The position numbers and the translations under genes were made by a program. From JAKFYM01 sp964612065 (GTDB lineage Bacteria > Bdellovibrionota > UBA1018 > CAIPTA01): a DNA stretch of 17,939 nucleotides. The notes beneath the pieces are model-generated. The model was not told the origin of the DNA and did no database searches. It saw only the letters and a program-made list of their open reading frames with translations. Numbering within the stretch: the stretch's first letter is position 1; every line of letters begins with the position of its first letter. The stretch is taken from NCBI GenBank assembly GCA_964612065.1, contig CAZTCD010000081.1, positions 1 to 17,939 of the forward strand, written 5' to 3'. This document shows, piece after piece, positions 1 through 7,751 of this stretch.

Positions 1-1
1 C

Positions 2-1147
2 GAGGACTGGGAGCAATACGTGAAGGTGAACGAAAAGTTCGCTGATGCCGTGGTGGAAGAGGCGAAGACCAATGATCCCGTGGTTCTGGTGCAGGACTAT
101 CACTTCGCGCTTCTTCCCAAGATGATCCGGGAGCGCCTGCCCAACGCCACCGTGATCACTTTCTGGCACATTCCCTTTCCGAACCCGGAAGTGTTCGGTA
201 TCTGCCCTTGGAGAGACCAGCTGCTGGAAGGGATGTTGGGCTCCAGCATCCTCGGCTTTCACACCCGTTTTCATTGTTTGAACTTCATGGAATCCGTGGA
301 TCGGTTCCTGGAAAGCCGGATCGACCGTGAGGCCTCCACGGTTACGCATGGAGGTGAGCTTACGGCGGTGAAGAACTATCCGATCTCGATCGAGTATCCC
401 AATAAATGGCTGCAAACCCAGAAGAGCGTTTCCGATTGCCGGGCCTCTGTGCGCCAGCTCAACGATTTCCCTCGCGACCGCCTGCTCGGCATCGGGGTGG
501 ACCGGCTGGATTATACCAAAGGGATCCTGGAGCGTTTCAGGGCGGTGGAACGCTTGCTGGAGCTCTATCCGGAATGGATCGGCCGCTTCACTTTCGTGCA
601 GATCGCCGCCCCATCCCGCTCCTCCATCGAGGAGTACCAGCATTTCGACGCCAAGGTGAGGGAACTTGCCACCAAGATCAATCACCGCTTCTCCCGTGAT
701 GGCTATGCCCCTATTTTGCTAAAGGTGGAACATCATGAGCCGCAGGACGTTTACGAGTACTACCGGGCCTCTGAAATCTGCTTTGTGAGCAGCTTGCACG
801 ACGGAATGAACCTGGTGGCGAAAGAGTTTATCGCTTCGCGCGACGATGAGCGAGGTGTGCTGATCCTGAGCCAGTTTACCGGCGCCTCCCGTGATCTGCC
901 CGAAGCCCTGATCGTGAATCCTTACGACATAGATCAGTGTGCCGACGCCTTGAATGTGGCTTTGTCGATGCCGGCGGAAGAGCAAAGGGACAGGATGAGA
1001 AATATGAGGGGTTATATCCAGGAGTATAACGTGTTTCGGTGGGCCGGCCGGATGCTTCTCGATGCGGCGAGGCTGCGGCAGAGGTCGCGCTTGCTGGGCA
1101 AGATATCCGAGGTCGGAGCTGGAAAGCGGCAGGGGAGTTTGCTTTGA
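2..1147 (+). CDS. otsA: Alpha,alpha-trehalose-phosphate synthase (GT20), 5' end missing
   Basis: Transfers glucose from a nucleotide sugar to glucose-6-phosphate to make trehalose-6-phosphate in the cytoplasm. The frame is open from base 2 to the left edge (first residues EDWEQYVKVNEKFA), so the GTG at 20 is internal and the gene starts outside the window. About 381 residues are present; E. coli OtsA has about 470, so roughly the first hundred are missing. GT20 hallmarks are visible: VLVQDYHFALLPKMI, FWHIPFPNPEVF, ILGFHTRFHC, the VDRLDYTKGI loop, and SSLHDGMNLVAKEF followed by LILSQFTGAS near the C-terminus. The family also contains glucosylglycerol-phosphate synthases, but the OtsB-like gene directly downstream argues for trehalose. 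The stop lies 23 bases before the otsB ATG. Confidence 0.93.
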   Translation, partial: EDWEQYVKVNEKFADAVVEEAKTNDPVVLVQDYHFALLPKMIRERLPNATVITFWHIPFPNPEVFGICPWRDQLLEGMLGSSILGFHTRFHCLNFMESVDRFLESRIDREASTVTHGGELTAVKNYPISIEYPNKWLQTQKSVSDCRASVRQLNDFPRDRLLGIGVDRLDYTKGILERFRAVERLLELYPEWIGRFTFVQIAAPSRSSIEEYQHFDAKVRELATKINHRFSRDGYAPILLKVEHHEPQDVYEYYRASEICFVSSLHDGMNLVAKEFIASRDDERGVLILSQFTGASRDLPEALIVNPYDIDQCADALNVALSMPAEEQRDRMRNMRGYIQEYNVFRWAGRMLLDAARLRQRSRLLGKISEVGAGKRQGSLL

Positions 1148-1170
1148 TTTCCTTGTTCGGAAAAAATGGA

Positions 1171-1917
1171 ATGGTGATGGTGGAGGCCTTTACCTTCTCC
1201 CGCACTCTTTTCGCCTTCGACTTCGACGGCACTCTCGCCAGGATCGTACGCGCGCCGGAGAACGCGAAAATGAGCCGGTCCACGGAATTGCTCCTTCAGC
1301 GCCTGGCCGAGGTGGCCCCGGTGGCGATCGTGAGCGGCCGGAGCGTGGCGGATTTGAAGAAGCGCCTCGGGTTCCGTCCGAAATATCTCGTGGGCAACCA
1401 TGGTCTCGAAGGATTGGGTTCTCGCCGGGATTCTCTCGAAAAGGCCTCCTCGGTATGCGCCGGGTGGAAGGAATCGTTGAGCCGGGTGGATTGGCTGGCC
1501 GGAATCGAGTTGGAAGACAAGGCCTTCTCGCTTGCTCTTCATTACCGGAGATCGAGGGCGAGGGGAAAAGCCAGATCTCAGATCGAAAGCGCCGTTTCCT
1601 CCCTGAGGCCAGTCCCGAGAGTGATTCCCGGGAAGTTCGTATTCAACCTCCTGCCACCGGGCGCCCCGCACAAGGGGGCAGCGGTGCAGGATCTTATGAA
1701 GGCTTCGGGCCTCGAAAATCTTTTTTATGTGGGTGACGACGATACCGACGAGGATGTTTTCTCCCTGCCCATGTCACAGGGGCAAGCCTTAACCGTGCGG
1801 GTGGGTAAAAAGAGGGAGTCGCAGGCCACGTACTATATCGAAAGGCAGTCCCAGATCGACCGGCTGCTTCGCCTGTTGATCCGTTTCCACGACAGCGACG
1901 GAGAGAATCATGCCTGA
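1171..1917 (+). CDS. otsB: Trehalose-6-phosphate phosphatase (HAD family)
   Basis: Dephosphorylates trehalose-6-phosphate, completing the OtsAB route. With the ATG at 1171 the protein has 248 residues, close to the usual OtsB size. The HAD motif FDFDGTL gives nucleophile D17 and general acid D19. Other OtsB signatures are VAIVSGRS, LVGNHGLEG, a basic LALHYR segment, and the metal-binding GDDDTDEDVF at about 188-197. The frame is open upstream, but a start at 1039 would overlap most of the otsA C-terminus. A TTG at 1144, overlapping the otsA stop and preceded by AGGGGA, is a serious alternative start, because the 1171 ATG has only a weak ribosome site (GGA). The 3' end overlaps the MarR gene by 8 bases, which suggests translational coupling. 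Confidence 0.92.
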   Translation: MVMVEAFTFSRTLFAFDFDGTLARIVRAPENAKMSRSTELLLQRLAEVAPVAIVSGRSVADLKKRLGFRPKYLVGNHGLEGLGSRRDSLEKASSVCAGWKESLSRVDWLAGIELEDKAFSLALHYRRSRARGKARSQIESAVSSLRPVPRVIPGKFVFNLLPPGAPHKGAAVQDLMKASGLENLFYVGDDDTDEDVFSLPMSQGQALTVRVGKKRESQATYYIERQSQIDRLLRLLIRFHDSDGENHA

Positions 1918-2368
1918 GTGGAGCGACCATGCCTCTCTGGTGGATCTTTTTTTCATCGGAAATTCGATGGCGCTGCTGAACAAGCGTTCCGAGCGCCGTT
2001 TCGGCCTGAGTTTTACCCAGTGGTACCTCCTGAGCCAGCTGGTGAAGATGCCGGGCGCGTCCCCTTTGGCCCTTTCGTCTGCGGTGGGAGTGGCGCCGGG
2101 CACGATCACGCCTTTGCTGAAGCGGCTGGTAAAGCGGGGCTATATTCACGTGGCCGACAGTCCCCAGGATTCCCGTCGCAAAATCGTGGCCATTACCAGA
2201 AACGGGAAGCTTCAGATGGACAAGGCCACCGGAATGATCCGGGAGTGGTCCGAAGGCCTGGAGGGCATGGAGTCGCAGATTAGGCGGGTGCGCCAGCTGC
2301 TGGAAAGCAGGGCCCTTGTGGGAGGCTCTTCTGCCAATAGGGGAAGGCAGGAACACTTTGTCGTTTGA
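1910..2368 (+). CDS. MarR-family winged-helix regulator
   Basis: A 152-residue probable DNA-binding protein. The middle reads as a MarR winged helix: FTQWYLLSQLVKMPGASPL (helices 1-2), SSAVGVAPGTITPLLKRLVK (helix-turn-helix with recognition helix, about 57-76), then RGYIHVADSPQDSRRKIVAI, which is the beta wing with the typical D-S-R-R turn. MarR proteins usually act as dimers that respond to small ligands or stress. The ATG sits inside the last codons of otsB (8-base overlap), and the stop overlaps the next small regulator. Control of the otsAB operon is therefore the simplest guess, but no binding site can be named because the promoter lies outside the window. Confidence 0.85.
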   Translation: MPEWSDHASLVDLFFIGNSMALLNKRSERRFGLSFTQWYLLSQLVKMPGASPLALSSAVGVAPGTITPLLKRLVKRGYIHVADSPQDSRRKIVAITRNGKLQMDKATGMIREWSEGLEGMESQIRRVRQLLESRALVGGSSANRGRQEHFVV

Positions 2369-2753
2369 CGATCTTCCTGCAGAGCTGGTGAGATTCGTAA
2401 CCGAATCGATCGATTCGGTGGAGCTTGTGCATGTATTGCTCTCGCTCCAGGCTGATCCCGGCCGTGAGTGGTCCGTGCTCCAGCTTACGCGGGAATTGAG
2501 ATCCACCGAGGCTTCCATCCAGAAGCGCCTGCTCGATCTTCAGCTGAGGGGAGTGTTGCTGAGGCCGGAGAAGTCGGAAAAGATCCGTTACTATCCTGCC
2601 GACGATGAGGTGAGGAAAAAAGTGGATCTCCTGGCATTGGCCTACCGAGAGAGACCCAGTCGTATTATCGAGCTGATCTATTCGAAGCCACCTGTGGCTA
2701 TCAAGGTATTTGGCAAGATGCTGCGAGGGGCTTCGGGCTTAGACGGCCGGTAA
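2358..2753 (+). CDS. Small winged-helix DNA-binding protein, coupled to the MarR gene
   Basis: A 131-residue protein of unknown role. Residues about 35-75 look like a second, unrelated winged helix: EWSVLQLTRELRSTEASIQK for the helix-turn-helix, then LLDLQLRGVLLR and a wing-like KIRYYPADDE. A final helix contains RIIELIYSKPPVAIKVFGKM, a tail I associate with small uncharacterised proteobacterial regulators. I chose the TTG at 2358 because AGGA sits 5 bases upstream and the rest of the frame back to the TTG at 2316 lies within the MarR C-terminus. The gene overlaps the MarR stop by 11 bases and converges with the histidine kinase, sharing 15 bases at the 3' ends. It could be a partner of, or an antagonist to, the MarR protein. 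Confidence 0.72.
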   Translation: MSFDDLPAELVRFVTESIDSVELVHVLLSLQADPGREWSVLQLTRELRSTEASIQKRLLDLQLRGVLLRPEKSEKIRYYPADDEVRKKVDLLALAYRERPSRIIELIYSKPPVAIKVFGKMLRGASGLDGR

Positions 2754-4433
2754 GCCGGCAGGCCGGGTGATTTCCGGCGCTTCCATGGCGGAAGCGGCGT
2801 GCGGCTCCATGGGAAAATTCACCACGAACCTTGCGCCGGTGGTGGCCGATGGATCCACCTGAATCCTGCCCCGGTGAGCCGACACAATGGCGTGCGATAT
2901 AAATAGCCCGATGCCCAGGCCGGAAACCAGGCCTGGGTTCACGCCTCTCTCAAAGCGGCCAAAAATTCTTCTCGCGTCTTCTGCCGGTACTCCCGGCCCG
3001 TGGTCGTGCACGGAGATCTCCACCTCGGCTCCGCACCTTCTCAGGCTCACTCTCACCTCAGAGCCGGGCGCGTATTTCATGGCATTCGTAAGGAGGTTTG
3101 TGAGCACCTGCTCGATCCTATAGCTGTCAAAGGTGGCTTTCACTGCGTCTTCGATCTCAAGAGAGAGCCGGTTTCCCGTTTCAGCGAACTGCGGCTTAAA
3201 GCGTTCGCAGATATCGCGCACCAGGCCGGAGAGATCGTGTGGCTCGAATTTAAGCGAAAGCTTCTGGAGATCGATCCTGGAGGTGTCGAGCATCTCTTCC
3301 ACGAGCTCGTTGATTCTCAGGAGCTGCCGTTCCAGGAAAACCGCAAGCTTCATCTGCTTTGCCGTGGATTCAGCCTGGGATCCCGATGAGGTTCGGAGCA
3401 GCAGCTGGGCTTGAAGCAGCAGGGAGGTGATGGGCGTTTTCAGCTCATGGGAGGCGAGCGAGAGAAATTCGTCCCGCTTTTTCAATGCCAGGCTGGCCTC
3501 GGTATAGAGGCGGGCGTTCTCTTCGGCCAGTTTTGCCAACTCCTCCGTGCGCTCTTTCACCCTGGCTTCGAGTTCCCCGTAGCTTTTTTTCAGCATCTCC
3601 CCCATGCGGTTGAGGCCATCGGCCAATTCGGAGATTTCATCATTGGATCGGGGGATCACTCTCGCGTCGAGCCTGCCATGGCCTATCTCGTTGGCGGCGT
3701 GGCTGAGATCGCCCAGGCCCTTCGATATGGATCTTGCGGTAAAGAACGTGAGGCTCAAGCTCACCAGGCCAACGGTCAATACGGCGATAGAGAGCAGGAT
3801 GAGCACTGCTTTCTCCAGTAGCCGGGATCCTGCTGCCAGGGTTCGTGAAAAGTCTTCCTCCAGAACAGTGAGCTCCTCGTTGAGGTTTTTGACGTGTTCC
3901 ATGATGGATTCGGCAGTTTTGGTTTGCCCGTGAATCACCGCCGCGTGAAATTCTTTTCCGGCAGAGATAAGCTCCTCGATTTTCTCGTCGGCCGCTTTCC
4001 ATACGGTAACGGATTTCGCGATTTCTTCCACCCAGTAGAAGTCGGTGAGGAGGTTGATGATCGGAGAGATGTCGTCGGGGTGGATGTTGCCCTTGAGGAA
4101 TCCGGCCCTGGCTTTTTCCAGGTCAGGGGTAATGCCTTCGAGGGCCATCCGTGCCTCTCTGTCTCCGAGAGGGATGGAGAGGTAGTCGAGAAACATCTGG
4201 TAGTCGCGCTCGCTTTTCGTGGTGGCAAAGCGCTGCAGGCTGAAAACCGCATTTTTCTGCGCTTTGGACCAAAGGGACTCTCCCCCCACAAAGGCTCGAA
4301 CTGCGGAAAGTTTCTGCATCGCGAATTGCAGGGTGAACAGCTCCACTAGAATCAGCAGGCCCATCAGGCCCACTACAAAGTAGAGCCTGGTCGCTATCGA
4401 GATGCGGCGCCTGGATTTGAGCTTACGAAGCAT
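2739..4433 (-). CDS. Membrane sensor histidine kinase (HAMP, HisKA, HATPase_c)
   Basis: A 564-residue two-component sensor. Numbered from a possible upstream TTG at 4478, which adds 15 residues, the layout is: membrane segment about 32-52; periplasmic sensor domain about 53-222, mostly helical, with GFLKGNIHPDDISPI in it; second membrane segment about 224-246; HAMP about 248-300; coiled coil about 300-335; HisKA with phospho-acceptor H344 in FLSLASHELKTPITSL; N-box NLLTNAMKYAPG; G1 DHGPGVP at 492-498; G2 GLGIGL at 520-525. The kinase core is complete. Neither start has a good ribosome site; the ATG at 4433 was chosen because a basic segment and the first membrane helix follow it. It lies 127 bases downstream of the response regulator stop and is probably co-transcribed with it. 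The signal is unknown. Confidence 0.9.
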   Translation of the reverse strand: MLRKLKSRRRISIATRLYFVVGLMGLLILVELFTLQFAMQKLSAVRAFVGGESLWSKAQKNAVFSLQRFATTKSERDYQMFLDYLSIPLGDREARMALEGITPDLEKARAGFLKGNIHPDDISPIINLLTDFYWVEEIAKSVTVWKAADEKIEELISAGKEFHAAVIHGQTKTAESIMEHVKNLNEELTVLEEDFSRTLAAGSRLLEKAVLILLSIAVLTVGLVSLSLTFFTARSISKGLGDLSHAANEIGHGRLDARVIPRSNDEISELADGLNRMGEMLKKSYGELEARVKERTEELAKLAEENARLYTEASLALKKRDEFLSLASHELKTPITSLLLQAQLLLRTSSGSQAESTAKQMKLAVFLERQLLRINELVEEMLDTSRIDLQKLSLKFEPHDLSGLVRDICERFKPQFAETGNRLSLEIEDAVKATFDSYRIEQVLTNLLTNAMKYAPGSEVRVSLRRCGAEVEISVHDHGPGVPAEDARRIFGRFERGVNPGLVSGLGIGLFISHAIVSAHRGRIQVDPSATTGARFVVNFPMEPHAASAMEAPEITRPAGLPAV

Positions 4434-4560
4434 TGGATAAAAGGAAAGAAGAGGGTTTATGAGCCGAATATCTCCCAATGGGGGAAATCTCTCAATCTAT
4501 CTCCCGGTATAGGATCATTAAGTATGGGGCACGGGCGGCATTTTGCCCCAGCGGTGGCGA

Positions 4561-5259
4561 TCAGGCGCTTTTTTTGGCGAGCCGGTATCCCACTCCATAG
4601 ATGGGTTCCACGCTATGGGTGCAGGATCCCAGTTTTTTCCTCACTCGGCAGATGTGGGTGTCCACGCTTCTATCCGTCACGCGGCTTCCGCCGCCGCCCT
4701 TGATGGCTTCCAGAAGCTGCTCCCGGGAAAACGCCTGGCCCGGATGTCTTGCGAGAAGTTTCAGAATTTTGAATTCGGTTGGCGTGAGCTCCAGCTGTTC
4801 GGGCTGGATTCCCGTGCCCAGGTGAGCGATATGCTCGCTTAGATCAAGCTGAAGATTCCCCGCCCTTACCACATTCGCGTCGAGGATGGCATCCCTGCAG
4901 GAGCGCAGCTGAGCCTGTACCCGGGCGCGGAGCTCCAGGGGATCGATCGGTTTCACCACGTAGTCGTCGCAACCGGAGGCAAATGCGGTGAGCTTGTCGG
5001 CCAGATCGGAGAGGCAGGTGAGAAAAATCACCCGGGGGCGGATGGAGCGTTCACGAGTAACGATTTCCGCGCACAATTCAAAGCTCTCCCCGTCGGGCAG
5101 GCGCACATCCGCAATTAATAAATCAAATTCATTTGCTCTGAGCAGGTGGCGCGCGCTTTCAAGGTTTCCCGCTATAATGATTTCCGCTATTTCCTCGACC
5201 GCGCTCCGCACCAGGAATTGGCTGTCGGGAGAGTCTTCGATTAACAGGATCCGTCCCAT
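4561..5259 (-). CDS. OmpR/PhoB-type response regulator
   Basis: A 232-residue transcription regulator. The receiver domain is about residues 1-118, with acidic pocket E8/D9 (LLIEDS), phospho-acceptor D51 in LLIADVRLPDG, T81 in VIFLTC and K103 in VVKPIDPLEL. The C-terminal winged helix is about 138-228: LTPTEFKILKLLARHPGQAF, then RSVDTHICRVRKKLG as recognition helix and YGVGYRL as the wing. The ATG at 5259 is preceded by GGAGGG with good spacing; the frame extends further upstream only to a TTG without support. It is the first gene of a minus-strand pair with the histidine kinase, so phosphotransfer between the two is very likely. Target genes are unknown. Confidence 0.94.
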   Translation of the reverse strand: MGRILLIEDSPDSQFLVRSAVEEIAEIIIAGNLESARHLLRANEFDLLIADVRLPDGESFELCAEIVTRERSIRPRVIFLTCLSDLADKLTAFASGCDDYVVKPIDPLELRARVQAQLRSCRDAILDANVVRAGNLQLDLSEHIAHLGTGIQPEQLELTPTEFKILKLLARHPGQAFSREQLLEAIKGGGGSRVTDRSVDTHICRVRKKLGSCTHSVEPIYGVGYRLAKKSA

Positions 5260-5362
5260 GATCCCTCCTTTACCCCCGGGGGGGCTTATCTCTTTATTGT
5301 TACAGGAAAACAAGTAAAAGTGAAGTAAATTAAACTATGTTAATTAAAATCAATAATTAGGA
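5260..5362 (-). promoter_or_regulatory. Upstream region of the two-component pair, A+T-rich
   Basis: These 103 bases between the response regulator start and the end of the next minus-strand gene should hold the promoter of the two-component pair. On the minus strand the distal part is strikingly A+T-rich compared with its surroundings (TTGATT, then TTAATTAA and TTTAATTT tracts at about 5325-5358). Next to the ribosome site is a C5G7 block (5273-5284), a perfect CCCCCGGGGG palindrome. No -10/-35 pair stands out clearly enough to name. Confidence 0.35.
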
Positions 5363-6556
5363 TCAGGGGATGCTTTGATAAATATCTAGGTACCGCTTGG
5401 ACCCTCTTTCGAGCGAGAAGTAATGGGCAGCCGCTTTTGCGCACTGGGAGCCGGTTTCGGGCTCCCGGCACAAGGCAAGGAGCCTTCCCACCCCGGCCTC
5501 GAGTTCCGCTGGGGAGAAGCCGTTGATCACCACTCCGGCCATCGACTCGTTCAGGATCTCCTTCACATCGCCGATGCCGCCATTGGTGAGGCAGGGTACG
5601 CCGCAGGCGAGGAGCTCTCCGAGTTTGGTGGGGGCCGAGGCGATCTTGGAATAGGAAGGGCGGATGAAGAAAATCGAGGCATCCATACGGCCCATTTCCG
5701 CGGGCACATGATCATGGTCCACGCCTTTTACTTCCACATCCCCGGAAGGAAATTCGGACAAACGCTCCCGCAGGAATTCCTGTTCGTATCTGTTGAGCAC
5801 CACCAGCCTGGCTTCGGGAATCTTCTTTTTTATGGCTCGGAATGTTTCCAGAAAGGGCTCGAACAAGTACCAGCCCTTCGCTGTGCCCACATATCCTACG
5901 GTGAAAGGCCTGCCTTCCTGCCTTTTCTCCGGAAGGCGGAAGAGGGAAAGGTTGGCGTAAGTGGTAACCACCTCGAAGCGCGGGTGCCGGCCAGCCCAGA
6001 TAGGCCAGCGCTCCATCTCCCGAACCCCGGCCCGGCTCAGGGAGGCGATCACATCGGCATGCCTTAGAAGGTAGGATTCCGCCCGCTTGGCCAGCCGGTA
6101 GGGGAGAGAGGTTTTGGTAATGGTGCCTACATCCACTTTTTCATCGGCCCAGAATCCCCTCATATCAAAAATGAAAGGAATCCCCGTAAGGGATTTCACG
6201 AGAGAGGCGATGGCCGCGGGCACATAAGAGCGGGCGTGCAGGATCCGGATGGGATCTTTCCGGTGCACACGCATTGCCTGCCATACGCCTTCCGCCACGC
6301 TCCAAAGCGTGGCAAAGCCCGTGGGTTTTCGCCGGTAGCGAAGCCTGATCCAGGGAATCTCTGCCTCTTTCAGCTTCTGTGCGGTGGAGGGAAAAGCGGA
6401 AAGAGCGAGGTCCTGATCTTTCTCGAACGAGAGCAGGCTGAAGCGAATCCCGTTTTTTCCCTGAAGGTGAAGCAGAAGGTTGAGCACTTGCGACTGGCCG
6501 AGAGGCGGGATCACTCCATCGTGGCAGATATAAAGAATATGTGTCTCTTGGCTCAT
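5363..6556 (-). CDS. GT4-type glycosyltransferase, GT-B fold
   Basis: A 397-residue predicted retaining glycosyltransferase acting on the cytoplasmic face of the membrane, probably in surface polysaccharide assembly. The N-terminal Rossmann half starts ILYICHDGVIPPLGQSQV, a common opening in this family. IPFIFDMRGFWADE near residue 125 is typical of the acceptor-side cleft, and TVGYVGTAKGW opens the C-terminal half. The donor-binding motif is at about 309-321 (PTKLGELLACGVP), followed by a G-G-I-G-D turn. It starts at an ATG with no strong ribosome site. The next gene is divergent and also a glycosyltransferase. Donor and acceptor cannot be told from sequence. Confidence 0.87.
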   Translation of the reverse strand: MSQETHILYICHDGVIPPLGQSQVLNLLLHLQGKNGIRFSLLSFEKDQDLALSAFPSTAQKLKEAEIPWIRLRYRRKPTGFATLWSVAEGVWQAMRVHRKDPIRILHARSYVPAAIASLVKSLTGIPFIFDMRGFWADEKVDVGTITKTSLPYRLAKRAESYLLRHADVIASLSRAGVREMERWPIWAGRHPRFEVVTTYANLSLFRLPEKRQEGRPFTVGYVGTAKGWYLFEPFLETFRAIKKKIPEARLVVLNRYEQEFLRERLSEFPSGDVEVKGVDHDHVPAEMGRMDASIFFIRPSYSKIASAPTKLGELLACGVPCLTNGGIGDVKEILNESMAGVVINGFSPAELEAGVGRLLALCREPETGSQCAKAAAHYFSLERGSKRYLDIYQSIP

Positions 6557-6613
6557 GGGCTTGTTTCATTCTAGCCGCGTGAATCCTTCCGCGCGCCCCG
6601 GAAGCAGGTAAGC

Positions 6614-6659
6614 TTCTCATCCCAGCCTTGCCGTGGGATAATTTCCCGATGGCGGGAAA
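6614..6659 (+). promoter_or_regulatory. Candidate promoter with two operator-like dyads
   Basis: In the 112-base divergent gap between two glycosyltransferase genes, TTCTCA (6614-6619) and GATAAT (6637-6642) lie 17 bases apart and match the sigma70 consensus at 4 of 6 and 5 of 6 positions, pointing at the plus-strand gene at 6669. Two perfect inverted repeats are superimposed. ATCCCA-N9-TGGGAT (6619-6639) fills the spacer. TTTCCCG-atgg-CGGGAAA (6642-6659) covers the expected transcription start and reaches the purine-rich stretch before the ATG. The second could be an operator or an RNA hairpin. Promoter matches of this quality also occur by chance. Confidence 0.4.
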
Positions 6660-6668
6660 GAGCTTCTG

Positions 6669-7739
6669 ATGCGCAAACTCCTCGTGCTTTCGAAATATGG
6701 AACACGTGCCGCCTCCACCCGGTATCGATTCACCCAGTATTTTCCCGCTCTGGAAGAGGCGGGCTTTCAGCCCGAGCTTTCCCCCCTTCTCGACGATAAT
6801 TACCTGCGATCCACCTACAACGGGAGGTTTCCGCTCGCCTCCGTATTCAGCGCGGGAATTCGGCGCTGGAGAGATTTGCTCCGTGCCTCCGACTACGGAA
6901 CCGTGCTTCTCAATTACGAGGCCTTTCCTTACCTGCCCGCGATCTACGAGCACCTTCTTGCGATGCGGGCGCCCATCGTGCTTGATCTGGACGACGCCAT
7001 TTTCCACCGCTACGATCTGAAGCCCTGGCTTCGTCCTTTCCTGGGACGGAAGATCCAGAACATCGCCTCCCTGGCCCGGGTTACGATCGCCGGGAACTCA
7101 TACCTTGCATCCCGCCTGGAGGAAGGCGTTTCTCCCCGGCGGAGAAAGCCCGATATCCGGGTAATCCCCACCGTGGTGGACGCCGCCCAGTACAAGGCAT
7201 TGAGCCGGTCTCCTTCCGGCGGGCCCCCCGTTATAGGCTGGATCGGATCCCCTTCCACTTCGGCCTATCTATCCCCCTTACTGCCCCTGATCCGGGAAGT
7301 CTGCGCCGGGGGCAGGGCGCGCTTCGTGGTAGTGGGGGCGGGAAAGGGCGCCAGGATCGATGGGGCTGAGCTCGTTGATTGGAGTGAGGAGCGAGAAGTG
7401 GAATCCGTGCAGGGTTTCGATATCGGCATCATGCCGCTGCCTGATGATCCCTGGTCGAGAGGGAAGTGCGGATTCAAGCTGATCCAATACATGGCTTGCG
7501 GGCTGCCGGTGGTGGCATCGCCCGTGGGGGTGAATCGCGAAATCGTGAGAGACGGAGAGTGCGGCTTTCTCGCCTCTTCCGCGGAGGAGTGGAAAAGTGC
7601 GCTTACCCGCTTGGTGGGCGACTTCGAGCTTCGCCGGAAAATGGGGCAGGCCGGGCGGGCCCGGGCCGAGGCAGACTATTCCCTGCAGAGATGGAGCTGG
7701 AGTTTCGTGCGTGCGGTGAGCGACGCCACCCGGTTCTGA
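6669..7739 (+). CDS. GT4-type glycosyltransferase, short form
   Basis: A 356-residue GT-B glycosyltransferase, again with unknown sugar. The N-terminus (LLVLSKYGTRAASTRYRFTQ) has the S-T-R-Y-R pattern seen in one GT4 subgroup. IVLDLDDAIF near residue 103 is also typical of that subgroup, as is VIGWIGSPSTSAYL at the start of the C-terminal half. The donor motif CGFKLIQYMACGLPVVASPVG begins at about residue 267; glutamine rather than glutamate in the Q-Y-M-A position seems normal for this subgroup. The ATG at 6669 follows GGGAAAG with acceptable spacing. It diverges from the preceding glycosyltransferase gene and converges on the WecA-like gene with only 12 bases between stops. No clear terminator is visible in that gap. 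Confidence 0.88.
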   Translation: MRKLLVLSKYGTRAASTRYRFTQYFPALEEAGFQPELSPLLDDNYLRSTYNGRFPLASVFSAGIRRWRDLLRASDYGTVLLNYEAFPYLPAIYEHLLAMRAPIVLDLDDAIFHRYDLKPWLRPFLGRKIQNIASLARVTIAGNSYLASRLEEGVSPRRRKPDIRVIPTVVDAAQYKALSRSPSGGPPVIGWIGSPSTSAYLSPLLPLIREVCAGGRARFVVVGAGKGARIDGAELVDWSEEREVESVQGFDIGIMPLPDDPWSRGKCGFKLIQYMACGLPVVASPVGVNREIVRDGECGFLASSAEEWKSALTRLVGDFELRRKMGQAGRARAEADYSLQRWSWSFVRAVSDATRF

Positions 7740-7751
7740 GCGCAGGCAGGT

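Noticed and set aside
1039..1170. Upstream start for otsB at 1039
   Set aside because: It would add 44 residues encoded within the otsA C-terminus, without resemblance to OtsB. The family begins near the 1171 ATG, although a TTG at 1144 remains possible.
2316..2368. MarR and second winged-helix gene as one frameshifted gene
   Set aside because: Each has its own complete winged helix and a sensible length, and the second has its own ribosome site and TTG start. Overlapping separate genes explain the layout better.
1694..2518. Long minus-strand frame across otsB, the MarR gene and the winged-helix gene
   Set aside because: It lies opposite three genes with clear motifs. The translation is low-quality (many His, Arg and Ser runs) and crosses gene borders.
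5273..5284. CCCCCGGGGG block as a terminator
   Set aside because: The palindrome has no loop and no T-run follows on either strand. It lies upstream of a gene start rather than after a stop.
6165..7007. Minus-strand frame of 280 codons over the divergent promoter and into both glycosyltransferases
   Set aside because: It overlaps well-supported genes on both sides. It looks like a chance frame in G+C-rich DNA.
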